From positions 1-64,000 of the forward strand of contig DAHXMI010000006.1 of NCBI GenBank assembly GCA_027365565.1: DNA of 64,000 nucleotides. The letters run 5' to 3'. The notes below the pieces were generated by a model that did no database searches, was not told the origin of the DNA, and saw nothing but the letters and a program-made list of their open reading frames with translations. The translations under genes were made by a program, and so were the position numbers. This DNA is from JAMCYG01 sp027365565 (lineage in GTDB: Archaea > Micrarchaeota > Micrarchaeia > Micrarchaeales > Micrarchaeaceae). Positions 42,781 through 51,777 of the stretch are shown here, in pieces (within the stretch, counting starts at the first letter, position 1; each line of letters begins with the position of its first letter).

Positions 42781-43104
42781 TTGCCGAAACCAATGCACAG
42801 ATCAGGCAGTTTCAAGAAAGTCAAGAGGCATACTCCGGAGGGCAGGACGGTAACGCATTACAGGAGAGCTAAGAACTCAATGCCCCACTGCGCAATATGC
42901 GGCCTCGAGCTGAACGGCATATCGCTGAGCAGGGATGGCGGAAGGTCCAGAAGGACGAACAGCAGGCTGTTCGGCGGGGTCCTATGCGCAAACTGCACGG
43001 CTGATATAGTGAAGCTAGGCAGCAGAGTCGAGCAGGGCAACCTCAGGCTGGACGACATAGGCATGAAGCAGAAGAAGTATGTGCTGCAGCTGGTCGCCCA
43101 TTGA
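42781..43104 (+). CDS. rpl34e: Ribosomal protein eL34 (TTG start)
   Basis: Large-subunit protein, about 107 aa. GRTVTHYRRAKNSMPHCAICG and GVLCANCTADIVKL hold the CxxC pairs. No ATG lies before the family N-terminus; the codon before PKPMHRSGSF is TTG (42781), with GGTG upstream. A GTG at 42772 would add three residues. A TATA box (CTTTATATTC) near 42685-42694 lies upstream. Confidence 0.9.
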   Translation: MPKPMHRSGSFKKVKRHTPEGRTVTHYRRAKNSMPHCAICGLELNGISLSRDGGRSRRTNSRLFGGVLCANCTADIVKLGSRVEQGNLRLDDIGMKQKKYVLQLVAH

Positions 43105-43109
43105 TTGCG

Positions 43110-43628
43110 ATGAAGATATGCATAAGCGGCCAAAGTGCCAGCGGCAAAACAACCGTCGGTGCAATGCTCGCCAAGTACCTTGGCATCAAGCATGTAGAGC
43201 TATCATATAAGCGCGACGCTAATAGCAACAGGGAGCTGCTCGGCATCCTCAAGGAGTCGAAGGCCAAATACGCAAAGTCTTTCGATGATGAAGTCAGGTC
43301 CATGGCGCGCGGGAACTGCGTCATAACGACATGGCTGTCGCCCTGGATAGTAAAAGGTTCAACGCTGAATGTGCGGCTCTATGCTGATGAATCTGTGCGC
43401 GCCAAGAGAGTAATGAAAAGGGAAAGAATCGGCCGCGCAGCTGCGTTAAGGTACGTAAGGGAGAAAGACAAGCTGACAATCGCCCACTTCAAGAAGGTAT
43501 ATGGGATAAACGTCACGGATGATCTGAAGTTCGATATAGAGATAAACACTGGAAAGATGGAAACGCGCAGGGCAGTTGCCATAATAGCGCTCGCAGCCAT
43601 GCTAAAGGAAAAGAACAGATTCGATTGA
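43110..43628 (+). CDS. cmk: Cytidylate kinase, archaeal type
   Basis: Phosphorylates CMP and dCMP. KICISGQSASGKTTVGAML is the P-loop. The family VITTWLSPWIV segment and ADESVRAKRVMKRE (arginine-rich lid) follow. 172 aa. The ATG at 43110 is preferred; the frame could start at TTG 43101, overlapping the eL34 stop. Conserved location between eL34 and eL14. Confidence 0.9.
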   Translation: MKICISGQSASGKTTVGAMLAKYLGIKHVELSYKRDANSNRELLGILKESKAKYAKSFDDEVRSMARGNCVITTWLSPWIVKGSTLNVRLYADESVRAKRVMKRERIGRAAALRYVREKDKLTIAHFKKVYGINVTDDLKFDIEINTGKMETRRAVAIIALAAMLKEKNRFD

Positions 43629-43659
43629 TAACGATAACCAAATGCAAAGAGTGATCAAC

Positions 43660-43914
43660 ATGTTGCTGGAACCGGGAAGAGTTTGCATAAAGAAGTTCGG
43701 AAGGGACGCGGGCAGCAGGGCTGTCATACTCAAGGTTGTGGACGACCATACTGTGCAGGTGTCAACAGGCACAAGGCCGAAGCCGAGGAACTGCAATGTG
43801 AAGCACCTCGAATTCCTCAACGAGAAGGTAGACCCGGCAAACAAGGCCCAGGTAGACAAGGTAATCGGCGTCAAGGAGCCGAAGCAGAGGCCGGAGCCCA
43901 AGAAGGGCAAGTGA
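43660..43914 (+). CDS. rpl14e: Ribosomal protein eL14
   Basis: Large-subunit protein with an SH3-like KOW domain: LEPGRVCIKKFGRDAGSRAV and VSTGTRPKPRNCNVKHLEFL. A Lys/Pro-rich tail follows. The ATG at 43660 has GAGTGATC directly upstream, a near-complete match to the anti-Shine-Dalgarno complement, so it is preferred over ATG 43642. 84 aa. The Cbf5/TruB gene that often follows is not here. Confidence 0.9.
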   Translation: MLLEPGRVCIKKFGRDAGSRAVILKVVDDHTVQVSTGTRPKPRNCNVKHLEFLNEKVDPANKAQVDKVIGVKEPKQRPEPKKGK

Positions 43915-44014
43915 GCAACTGCCAATTGTGCCGTTCTGACGATCTTATATATTTAGCGTCATATACTTCCATCTATCGCAGCGTAGGCTGCCATTCCAAC
44001 AGGTGGGTCATTAG

Positions 44015-44896
44015 ATGATAGCCTGGTATTATTTGGTAATAATCTCAGCAGTCCTAATGAGTGTTTCCACCCTGGTGGAAAAATTCGCCTTGAAAGCCGA
44101 GCACGCTTCCGTGTACAGTAGCAACGCAATGCTGCTCATAGCTGTGTTTTCATTCTTCTTGATACCCCTCGCAAACTTCAACATTACCCTATGGGAGTTA
44201 CTGATGCTGTATGTCATGAGTCTCACCACCACCACGACGTATCTCTTTACTGCCAGGGCCTACAAGCACTCGGACGTCTCTGCAGCTACCCCTATAAAAA
44301 GCACGCTTCCATCGATATTTACTGTGCTGCTAGCCTTCATATTCCTAGGCGAGGGCCTGCACCTGAGCCAGTATCTGTTCATAGGAGCACTTGTCGTTCT
44401 TACATACCTACTTCTCTTCAAGCGAGGCAAGAAGTCGAAAGGCCCATATTTTGAGCGCAAAATTTACATAAATTACCTGCTGGTCACTACCCTGCTGATG
44501 GCAATAGGAGGCATAATCACAAAGTACGTGCTCAATCTAGGCGTAAGCATTTTCACGCTGTTTGTGGTGGTCGGATTCTCTATGGCGTTCAACATGGTAG
44601 TTTACATGATAATAAAATATGGCGGCCCGAAGGAAATGTTGGGCAACCTAATCAAGCATCCTGCACCCCTGCTATCAACGTCGTCCCTTGTTATGGGCTA
44701 TAGGCTCACATACTACGCCGCGACGTCAGTAGCCTTCATAAGCCTAGTCTCCCCACTGCAACTGAGCATAAATATTATCATAGTAGTGATGGTTGGGGCC
44801 CTGTTATTCAAAGAGAGGGATATCGCCCGCAAGTCCGTCCTGGCAGTCCTAATGACGGTATGTGTATATTTCATAATAAATCCAATCATACTGTAG
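44015..44896 (+). CDS. EamA/DMT-family transporter
   Basis: Ten-helix permease built from two EamA repeats. The first repeat includes MSLTTTTTYLFTARAYKHSD and IKSTLPSIFTVLLAFIFLGE; the second TSVAFISLVSPLQLSINIII with ALLFKERD. 293 aa is the usual length. The exported or imported substrate cannot be told. A TATA box (CTTATATATTTA, about 43944-43955) gives it its own promoter. Confidence 0.82.
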   Translation: MIAWYYLVIISAVLMSVSTLVEKFALKAEHASVYSSNAMLLIAVFSFFLIPLANFNITLWELLMLYVMSLTTTTTYLFTARAYKHSDVSAATPIKSTLPSIFTVLLAFIFLGEGLHLSQYLFIGALVVLTYLLLFKRGKKSKGPYFERKIYINYLLVTTLLMAIGGIITKYVLNLGVSIFTLFVVVGFSMAFNMVVYMIIKYGGPKEMLGNLIKHPAPLLSTSSLVMGYRLTYYAATSVAFISLVSPLQLSINIIIVVMVGALLFKERDIARKSVLAVLMTVCVYFIINPIIL

Positions 44897-44920
44897 GTAC
44901 CTCAGGGGAATGAGATTACG

Positions 44921-45634
44921 ATGACAGAAAAGATATATCTCACAGATTCGTACGCGAGGGAAATAGACGCCGTAGTCGCATCAGTGAACGGCCAAGAAGT
45001 CGAGCTTGACAGGACAGTATTCTATCCTACTGGTGGCGGCCAGCCGTGCGATACAGGTACGCTGTCATTTGCCGGAAGATCAGCAAAGGTGACGGATGTC
45101 AGGAAGGACGGCGATAAGGTGGTGCATGCTCTCGACGATGCGGCAGGAATCGCCGAAGGCATGGTGGTTCACTGTGCCATAGATTGGGAGAAGCGCTACA
45201 TGCACATGAGGCTGCATACTGCGCTTCACATAATAGACGGTATAGTGGAGAAGAAATATGCTGGAAAAATAACCGGCGGTCAGATATATGATGACAGGGC
45301 ACGAATGGACTTCGACGTGCCTGGTCTCGACAAAGCGAAGGCCCAGGAGATAATAGGCGACTCCCAGAAAATAGTGGATGGGGGTCACAAGGTGACGGCT
45401 AAGATTCTCACAAAGGAAGAAGCCGCATCAATCCAGAACATCGCAAGGACTGCTCCCGGCGAGGAACTGCTCAATAAGCTCGACAGCGTGCGCATAATCG
45501 ACATCGAGGGATTCGACTTCCAGCTGGATGGTGGTACGCACGTGGCGCAATCAAAAGAGGTGGGCAGCATAAGCATAACCAAATACGAGAACAAGGGTTC
45601 GCACAACAAAAGGATAGAAATAGTGCTTTCGTAA
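44921..45634 (+). CDS. alaX: AlaX-type trans-editing alanyl-tRNA deacylase
   Basis: Hydrolyses mischarged Ser- or Gly-tRNA(Ala). The N-terminal domain ends with TVFYPTGGGQPCDTG; zinc-site HTALH is at residues 99-103. The second zinc motif usually reads CGGTHV, but here it is DGGTHVA, so Asp replaces Cys. 237 aa fits AlaX-M, which lacks the C-terminal domain of AlaRS. It lies downstream of the EamA gene. Confidence 0.88.
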   Translation: MTEKIYLTDSYAREIDAVVASVNGQEVELDRTVFYPTGGGQPCDTGTLSFAGRSAKVTDVRKDGDKVVHALDDAAGIAEGMVVHCAIDWEKRYMHMRLHTALHIIDGIVEKKYAGKITGGQIYDDRARMDFDVPGLDKAKAQEIIGDSQKIVDGGHKVTAKILTKEEAASIQNIARTAPGEELLNKLDSVRIIDIEGFDFQLDGGTHVAQSKEVGSISITKYENKGSHNKRIEIVLS

Positions 45635-45652
45635 TCACATACAAGTGATTAG

Positions 45653-46174
45653 ATGCCAAACACAATAGAATTGGAAAGGACGTATCTGGCAAGCGGCCTG
45701 CCGGAGGGCCTTGATTCATGCGAAAACAAGGAGATACTGGACATCTACCTGCCGGGATCCTCAAGACATCCTACCCTTAGAATAAGGAAGAACGGCGGCA
45801 AGTACGAAATGACGAAAAAAGAGCCTGTAAATGAAGGGGACAAATCGCAGCAGCTGGAGCAGACTATCCCCCTCACTGAGGAGGAGTTTGGAGACCTTTC
45901 ATCAGTCGAGGGAAAGCGCATTAGTAAAACCAGGTATGTATATGATTACAAAGGGCATACGGCAGAGATAGACATATTCAATGGCGGGCTCAAGGGGCTG
46001 GTTCTGGTGGATTTCGAATTCAAGGACGAGAAGGAAAAGGATGCCTTCGCGACGCCTGACTTCTGCCTATGCGAAGTCACACAGGAAGAGTTCATAGCAG
46101 GCGGAATGCTCTGTGGGAAGAGGTATGAAGATATCGAGGCCGACCTATCAAAATTCAGCTACAAACGGCTGTGA
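45653..46174 (+). CDS. CYTH-domain protein (class IV adenylate cyclase / thiamine triphosphatase-like)
   Basis: The tunnel fold opens with the ExE-type motif IELERTYLASGL, followed by TLRIRKNGGKYEMTKKEPV, ISKTRYVYDY, and EIDIFNGGLKGLVLVDFEF, strands typical of CYTH proteins. 173 aa. Such proteins bind triphosphates with a metal ion; the product is unknown here. It is convergent with sufU with one base between stops. Confidence 0.82.
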   Translation: MPNTIELERTYLASGLPEGLDSCENKEILDIYLPGSSRHPTLRIRKNGGKYEMTKKEPVNEGDKSQQLEQTIPLTEEEFGDLSSVEGKRISKTRYVYDYKGHTAEIDIFNGGLKGLVLVDFEFKDEKEKDAFATPDFCLCEVTQEEFIAGGMLCGKRYEDIEADLSKFSYKRL

Positions 46175-46175
46175 T

Positions 46176-46574
46176 TCAGCCCTTGGTGTTGGTCTTCGCG
46201 CCGTCGCTGCCCTTGTGTTTGTACATGAAAACCGCTTTCTGCAGCGCCTTGAGTGACAGAGTTGCGCATTTGAGCCTGACCGGCCCGGGATCCACCTTTA
46301 TCATATTTATTACGTCGGCGGGGCCCATCTTCTCTATCTCTTCTATGCTCTTGCCCTCCACAAGCTCCGTAAGCATGCTTGCTGCGGCCATGCTTATCGC
46401 ACAGCCGTCACCTTCAAACGCCATCTTCTCTATCCTGCCTCCCTTGACCTTTATGTAAATGGTAACCTTATCCCCGCATACTGGATTGAAGTCGCTGTAG
46501 CTCTCGCTCGCGTTCTCCATCTTATATTTGTTCTCCGGGTGCTCGTAATAAGCGATTATCTCTTCAGCGTACAT
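46176..46574 (-). CDS. sufU: Iron-sulfur scaffold protein SufU/IscU
   Basis: Scaffold on which Fe-S clusters are assembled. Three conserved Cys: FNPVCGDKV, EGDGCAISMAAASM and RLKCATLSLKAL. 132 aa. It is the last gene of the SUF operon, behind sufS by 22 bp. The acidic residue in NPVCGD (Asp after CG) is present, as in functional scaffolds. Confidence 0.92.
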   Translation of the reverse strand: MYAEEIIAYYEHPENKYKMENASESYSDFNPVCGDKVTIYIKVKGGRIEKMAFEGDGCAISMAAASMLTELVEGKSIEEIEKMGPADVINMIKVDPGPVRLKCATLSLKALQKAVFMYKHKGSDGAKTNTKG

Positions 46575-46596
46575 GTCAAGGGGGATGTTATCACCG

Positions 46597-47865
46597 TCAT
46601 TTTAGTTTGAAAATCTTCTTTACCTCGTTTATGGCCCCGATCGCGGCATCTACATCTTTCTCATCGTTGTATATGTAGAAGCTCATCCTGGAAACGGCGC
46701 CGACACCGAGCACATCCTCAACAAGCGGCATCGCACAGTGATGCCCAGCCCTTATAGCAATGCCATTGTCGTCGAACACCTGCGCTATATCGTGCGGATG
46801 GGCGCCTTTCATCGAGAAGGATATCACACCACCCCTGTTTTCGATATTCTCTACCGAAGGTCCATATACCGTTAGGCCTCCGATGTCTTCCAGCCTTTCC
46901 ATGGCATATTTTGTTATGTCCATTTCATGCCTTCTCACATTTTCCATGCCTATTCCAGTAAGATAGTCAAGCGCGGCACTAAGCCCTATGCCTCCCTCTA
47001 TGTTGGAGGTGCCTGCCTCGAATTTCCAAGGCAGCTCGTTCCATGTGTGGTCCTGGAAGCCCACACTCCTTATCATGTCACCGCCTCCAAATATCGGCTC
47101 CATCGAATCAAGAATATCCTTCTTTCCATATAGTGCGCCTATTCCGGTAGGTGCGAGCATCTTGTGCCCTGACAGAGCGAAGAAGTCGCAGCCGATGTCG
47201 TTCACATCCACTGGCATGTGCGGTGCAGATTGTGCCCCATCGACCAGCACGACCGAGCCGTGCCTATGTGCCTCCTTTGTTATCTTTTTCACGTCATTTA
47301 TGGCTCCGAGCACATTCGACGCATGCGTCACTGCAAGGATCTTAGGATTGTTCCCGAGCTGCTTCTCCAGGCTTTCCATATCAAGGGCGCTTTTGTCTTC
47401 CGTCAACCCGACATAGTCCAGCACCGCACCTTTCCTCTCCGCGAGCATCTGCCACGGCACTATGTTGCTGTGGTGCTCCATCTGGGTTATCAATATGTGG
47501 TCTCCTTTCTTGACGTTGGCATCACCCCAGCTCATAGCAACGAGGTTTATCGCCTCGGTAGTGTTCCTGACATAGGCTATCTCCTGGTAAGACCTGGCGC
47601 CAATGAATCCCGCAAGCTTCACCTTCGACTCGGTATATTCCTCCGTTGCCTGTTCAGATATCCTGTATATGCCCCTATGTATGTTGGCGTTGTACTTCCT
47701 GTAATAGTTTGATATGGCGTCTATCACCTGCACGGGCTTTTGAGAGGTGGCTGCGCTGTCCAGGTAGACAAGCCTCTTCCCATTCATCTCCGTTCCGAGT
47801 ATCGGGAAGTCCTTCTTTATGGATTCAGCGTCAAATTCGCGCTGCCCGCGCTTTGATACGGCCAT
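46597..47865 (-). CDS. sufS: Cysteine desulfurase SufS
   Basis: PLP enzyme that gives sulfur to the scaffold. PLP Lys is in ALSGHKMLAPTGIGALYG, the cofactor-binding stretch is VDGAQSAPHMPVDV, and the catalytic Cys lies in RAGHHCAMPLVE. The N-terminal NEYRR-like portion includes RKYNANIHRGIYRISEQAT. The ATG at 47865 gives 422 aa and follows sufC by 5 bp. Group II (SufS) rather than NifS/IscS by motif. Confidence 0.95.
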   Translation of the reverse strand: MAVSKRGQREFDAESIKKDFPILGTEMNGKRLVYLDSAATSQKPVQVIDAISNYYRKYNANIHRGIYRISEQATEEYTESKVKLAGFIGARSYQEIAYVRNTTEAINLVAMSWGDANVKKGDHILITQMEHHSNIVPWQMLAERKGAVLDYVGLTEDKSALDMESLEKQLGNNPKILAVTHASNVLGAINDVKKITKEAHRHGSVVLVDGAQSAPHMPVDVNDIGCDFFALSGHKMLAPTGIGALYGKKDILDSMEPIFGGGDMIRSVGFQDHTWNELPWKFEAGTSNIEGGIGLSAALDYLTGIGMENVRRHEMDITKYAMERLEDIGGLTVYGPSVENIENRGGVISFSMKGAHPHDIAQVFDDNGIAIRAGHHCAMPLVEDVLGVGAVSRMSFYIYNDEKDVDAAIGAINEVKKIFKLK

Positions 47866-47870
47866 CAATA

Positions 47871-48626
47871 TCACTTGCTATCTTCGCTTCCATTGTTAAT
47901 GTAGCTGTTATACCCCTCCTTCTCGAGCTTCTCAGAAAGCTCGCCGCCGCCATTGGCCACTATCTTACCGTCGACTATCACGTGCACAAAGTCGGGATTC
48001 ATATATTCGAGTATCCTAGTGTAGTGGGTTATTATCAGCATGCCTGGCTTCAGGCCATCGAATATCTTGTTTATGTTTTCCGCTACTACCTTTATCGCAT
48101 CTATGTCAAGCCCTGAATCTGGCTCATCCAATATTGCTATGCCTGGCTTGAGCATTGCCATCTGCAGCATCTCCGCCTTCTTCTTTTCCCCACCGGAAAA
48201 TCCCTGGTTGAGCGACCTGCCTATGAACTCGTCGCCGAGCTTGAGGGAAGAGATACCACTTTTCATATCCTTCATGAAATCCTTCATGACGACCGCCTTG
48301 CCATCTACTGATTCCTTCGCCGCACGCACGAAGCTGATGAATCCTACTCCCTCTATCTCTACGGGATCCTGGAACTGGAGGAACAGGCCGAGCCTCGCCC
48401 TTTTGTCTGTGGTAAGGCTGTTTATGCTCTTGCCGTCTACTAGTATCTCTCCACCCGTCACGGTGAATTTCGGATGTCCCATTATAGTCTTTGCGAGTGT
48501 GCTCTTTCCCGAGCCGTTAGGGCCCATTATCACATGCCTCTCCCCGCTGTTTACTACCAGGTTTATTCCCTTAAGTATCTCTTTCCCAGAAATGCTTACG
48601 TGTAAATCTCTTATTTCCAGTTTCAT
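47871..48626 (-). CDS. sufC: SUF ATPase SufC
   Basis: ABC-type ATPase of the SufBCD complex. VIMGPNGSGKSTLAKTIMGH is Walker A, LNQGFSGGEKKKAEML the ABC signature with the SufC-specific reading, AILDEPDSGLDIDAI Walker B. The ATG at 48626 gives 251 aa. It is 8 bp after the HTH gene and 5 bp before sufS. Confidence 0.95.
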   Translation of the reverse strand: MKLEIRDLHVSISGKEILKGINLVVNSGERHVIMGPNGSGKSTLAKTIMGHPKFTVTGGEILVDGKSINSLTTDKRARLGLFLQFQDPVEIEGVGFISFVRAAKESVDGKAVVMKDFMKDMKSGISSLKLGDEFIGRSLNQGFSGGEKKKAEMLQMAMLKPGIAILDEPDSGLDIDAIKVVAENINKIFDGLKPGMLIITHYTRILEYMNPDFVHVIVDGKIVANGGGELSEKLEKEGYNSYINNGSEDSK

Positions 48627-48634
48627 TATATCAC

Positions 48635-48949
48635 TCACTTCACAATTAACCTGCATTCAAACTTCACATTATCCTGGCATATGCTGCACATGCGCTTCTG
48701 CGCCTCCTTTTCCCGGCCATCAGTTATGCTCTTCACCATCTCATTGAGCTTGTCGCCTTTTATCACTATGCCGTTACCCTTCAGGTCGGGATTGCCATTG
48801 AGGTACTTGCTTACCGCCGCCTGTGTTACTCCGAGTAGCCTTGCTATGTCCTCCTGTGTCCTGCCTCTTTCGTTTGCCATCATTCTTGCGGCCCTTTCCC
48901 TGAGCCTAGGCAGGATTATTTTGTACACCTTTTCATAATTCGACAGCAT
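48635..48949 (-). CDS. HTH regulator with C-terminal Cys cluster inside the SUF operon
   Basis: 104-aa protein. A helix-turn-helix is visible at RTQEDIARLLGVTQAAVSKY, of the XRE-like kind found in COG2522 archaeal regulators. The C-terminus has CSICQDNVKFEC, a CX2CX7C arrangement that could hold an Fe-S cluster or iron. It lies between sufD and sufC on the same strand, with 4-bp and 8-bp spacers. It is probably the operon's own regulator, acting on the TTATAAC repeats upstream of sufB; this is inference from location and cysteines. Confidence 0.72.
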   Translation of the reverse strand: MLSNYEKVYKIILPRLRERAARMMANERGRTQEDIARLLGVTQAAVSKYLNGNPDLKGNGIVIKGDKLNEMVKSITDGREKEAQKRMCSICQDNVKFECRLIVK

Positions 48950-48953
48950 AATA

Positions 48954-50165
48954 TCATCGCTTTTTGTGCTCGGCTGTTTCCCAAACACCCACAGACTTTA
49001 TTTCTGGCAGCCCTCCAAAGCTTCCATCACTGATTTTCTTGGCTACCATCGAAAGCGCGAGCTCCTTTGCGACGGGATCGCGTATCTTCGATACTACCTT
49101 CGTAAGGAATGCGGTGGTTACGAGCTCCTTGGAATTCTTGATGTCGATTCCCCTAGCCATCATGTAGAACAGCTTATCATCATCAAGCGGTCCGGCCGAT
49201 GCTGAATGAGTTGCCTTTACATCACTCTCGTCTATCGACATGTCCGGCAGCGCCAGGATCTTAGAGTCCCTGCTCAGAAGCAGCCCTTCCTGGTGTATAT
49301 TGGATGTGGCAAGCTTCGCACCATGGTTGATCTTCGCGTATCCCTTGAGGAAGCAAGTAGATGACTCATCCATCGCGGCGCCGGAGTTAAGCACGGCCCT
49401 GCTATGCGCGCCTGAATTGCTTATCTTTGACATGAGGTCGAACTTCTGCTCTCCGGAACCAAATACTATCTCGTTTGCCTCTATGCTGCTGCCGTGCGAA
49501 TCGGCATTGAACTCGTTGCGCACTCTATCATGCGATCCGCCTATGTACACGCTATTAACACGTATTGCTGCATTCTCTCCAGCGCTGTTGCTGAAGTAAC
49601 TTGCCACTATGGTTGATTTCCTTTCGCTGTGCAGCGCATTTATCTCTATATCAGAGTTCTCATCTGCCTCCAGCCTATGTACAACTCCTGAGAATGACGG
49701 GGAATCCCCATAGCTAGTGTACCATTCCAGCAGCGACAGTTTGGCACCTTTGCCAACTATCACAATTACCCTTACCGCAAGCCCTCTCGCCGAGTTGGCA
49801 AACAGAAGGTTCAGTGATTTTCTGGCCCCATCAGGTATGTTGACCGTAATTATAGGGCCTGCTTTCTCCATAACCATCTCTTCGAACCTGTCGATAGTAT
49901 TGCCTGACATGCCCCTGCCGCCGGATTTCGAAACCGCCACGGCTGTGCTGTTAGATATTACTCCCGTGCTTCCTATCACGGCGTCGAACTTTACCTCCAC
50001 ATTGGCGAGTTTCTCCTCGATAAGCTTTGCCAGGTTAAGGTCATCCCCCTTATTCAGGCTCTCATCAACGGCTTCTTCCGGAAGGGTCACGTAGTGCTTC
50101 TTGAACAGTTCGCTCGTTTCCTGCGGAATGCTCCTGTAATCATCATGCATGCAATCATCAATCAT
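48954..50165 (-). CDS. sufD: SUF complex subunit SufD
   Basis: Beta-helix subunit of the SufB-C-D cluster machine. The body includes HRLEADENSDIEINALHSER and NEFNADSHGSSIEANEIVFG, with the C-terminal GPLDDDKLFYMMARGID typical of SufB/SufD. It has fewer Cys than SufB, as usual for SufD. 403 aa. Its ATG overlaps the TGA of sufB (ATGA), so translation is coupled. Confidence 0.9.
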   Translation of the reverse strand: MIDDCMHDDYRSIPQETSELFKKHYVTLPEEAVDESLNKGDDLNLAKLIEEKLANVEVKFDAVIGSTGVISNSTAVAVSKSGGRGMSGNTIDRFEEMVMEKAGPIITVNIPDGARKSLNLLFANSARGLAVRVIVIVGKGAKLSLLEWYTSYGDSPSFSGVVHRLEADENSDIEINALHSERKSTIVASYFSNSAGENAAIRVNSVYIGGSHDRVRNEFNADSHGSSIEANEIVFGSGEQKFDLMSKISNSGAHSRAVLNSGAAMDESSTCFLKGYAKINHGAKLATSNIHQEGLLLSRDSKILALPDMSIDESDVKATHSASAGPLDDDKLFYMMARGIDIKNSKELVTTAFLTKVVSKIRDPVAKELALSMVAKKISDGSFGGLPEIKSVGVWETAEHKKR

Positions 50166-51613
50166 CCTACAGAGTTAGAAGTATCCAGCTTTATCAGCCT
50201 CTTCAGCTCTATCGAGTATTCCATCGGCAGCACCCTTGCCAGCGGTTCTATGAACCCGAGCACTATAGTGGCGAGCGCATCATCTTCGCTGAGACCCCTG
50301 GCCATCATGTAAAACAACTGGTCCTCCCCTATCTTACCAGTAGTAGCTTCGTGCGTTATCGTGGCCGTATTGTTGTAAATTTCATTGTACGGGAAAGTGT
50401 TGGTCTTTGCAGTGTCATCAAGAAGCAATGCGTCGCACCTTACGGTTGACTTGACGTTGTCGGCATTCTTCGCGATGTGAAGGAGCCCTCTGTATGTGGT
50501 GACGCCATTGCCCTTAGACACGCTCTTCGATATGATTTTTGAAGTGGTGTCCGGCGCCAGATGATATATCTTGCCTCCGGAGTCCTGCACCTGATTGTTG
50601 CCCGCAACCGCTATTGACACTATCTCCCCGCGTGCCCCACTGCCCTTCAGGAATACGCTGGGGTACTTCATGTTTATACCGCTGCCCACGTTGCCGTCTA
50701 TCCATTCGACGCTCGCATTCTCATAGGCGTAAGCGCGCTGAGTCACAAGGTTGTAGACGTTCTTCGACCAGTTCTGGATCGTCACATACCTAACGTGCGC
50801 GTTCTTGTGCGCAACGATTTCCACAACTGCAGCATGAAGTGAAGAGCTCATGTATATCGGGGCGGTGCAACCCTCTATGTAAGTTACGTCAGTATTAGCC
50901 ATGTCGCTGCCTTCATCGGCTATGATCAGCGTGCGCTCGAACTGGCCTGCCTTCTCTGCGTTTATCCTGAAATATGCCTGCAGCGGAGCTGCGACCTTCA
51001 CACCCTTCGGCACGTATATGAAACTTCCGCCGCTCCACACGGCGGCGTTAAGAGCCGCGAATTTGTTGTCGCTTGCAGGTATGATCGTACCGAAGTATTT
51101 CTTCACGAGATCCGGATAATCCTTCACCGCCTGGTCCATGCTGGTGAATATCACTCCCTGCTCGCCGAGCTCCTTCTTTATGTTGGAGTAAACGACCTCG
51201 GAGTCGTATTGCGCCTCCGCCCCTGCGAAGAACTTCTTTTCCGCTTCGGGTATGCCCAGCTTGTCGAACGTCCTCTTTATGTCCTCCGGAACGGAATCCC
51301 AGCTGTTGCTCTTGCTCTTGTCGCTCGGCTTAAGATAGTAATAAATCTCGTCAAAATCTATCTTGCTCAGATCGGCACCCCATGTAGGCATGGGCTTGCT
51401 GTAGAATACCTTCAGGGCGTCGAGCCTCTTCTGCAGCATCCAGTCCGGCTCGTCCTTTATCCTGGATATTTCCCTAACCACGTCCTCCGAAAGACCCTTC
51501 TTCGTCTTGAACTTGTATTCCAACTTATCGTTAAAGCCGTACTTCTCGAGATACTCATCCTTCTGCAGTACCTCTTCGCCGCTTACGGTTTCCTCTGCTG
51601 TTTCAGCCATCAT
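50162..51613 (-). CDS. sufB: SUF complex subunit SufB
   Basis: Main scaffold subunit. Signature stretches include DEIYYYLKPSDKSKSNSWDS, IYVPKGVKVAAPLQAYFR, YIEGCTAPIYMSSSLHAAVV, and EATTGKIGEDQLFYMMARG; this is the SufB type, with the conserved Cys near YIEGCTAP and the family tail SIELKRLIKLD. About 483 aa. Start ATG 51613 or 51610; GTGAT lies just upstream. First gene of the operon. Confidence 0.94.
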   Translation of the reverse strand: MMAETAEETVSGEEVLQKDEYLEKYGFNDKLEYKFKTKKGLSEDVVREISRIKDEPDWMLQKRLDALKVFYSKPMPTWGADLSKIDFDEIYYYLKPSDKSKSNSWDSVPEDIKRTFDKLGIPEAEKKFFAGAEAQYDSEVVYSNIKKELGEQGVIFTSMDQAVKDYPDLVKKYFGTIIPASDNKFAALNAAVWSGGSFIYVPKGVKVAAPLQAYFRINAEKAGQFERTLIIADEGSDMANTDVTYIEGCTAPIYMSSSLHAAVVEIVAHKNAHVRYVTIQNWSKNVYNLVTQRAYAYENASVEWIDGNVGSGINMKYPSVFLKGSGARGEIVSIAVAGNNQVQDSGGKIYHLAPDTTSKIISKSVSKGNGVTTYRGLLHIAKNADNVKSTVRCDALLLDDTAKTNTFPYNEIYNNTATITHEATTGKIGEDQLFYMMARGLSEDDALATIVLGFIEPLARVLPMEYSIELKRLIKLDTSNSVG

Positions 51614-51631
51614 CAATCACGTGCAGTCAAT

Positions 51632-51649
51632 TTATAACTCAGTTATAAC
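51632..51649. promoter_or_regulatory. Tandem TTATAAC repeats in the SUF promoter
   Basis: TTATAAC occurs at 51632-51638 and 51643-51649, exactly 11 bp apart, about one helical turn. The second copy with its flank (GTTATAAC) is a perfect 8-bp palindrome. They lie between a TATA-like AGTATAAGT (minus strand, about 51653-51662) and the sufB start, which is where an archaeal repressor would sit. One of them could also be the TATA element itself. Confidence 0.45.
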
Positions 51650-51697
51650 AACTACTTATACTCTCGCATTTGCGCTTTTAAACCTTCTGCTGCAAAG

Positions 51698-51723
51698 GTG
51701 CATGGAACCTACATTTCATGCAC
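51698..51723. repeat. 7-bp inverted repeat upstream of the aldehyde dehydrogenase
   Basis: GTGCATG and CATGCAC form a perfect inverted repeat with a 12-bp spacer, 55 bp before the aldehyde dehydrogenase start. It may be an operator in the divergent region shared with sufB. It has no T-run. Confidence 0.35.
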
Positions 51724-51777
51724 GCGAGAACACTAAACATAATTAAGCTTTAATCAACATTGTGATAGGGTGATTGG

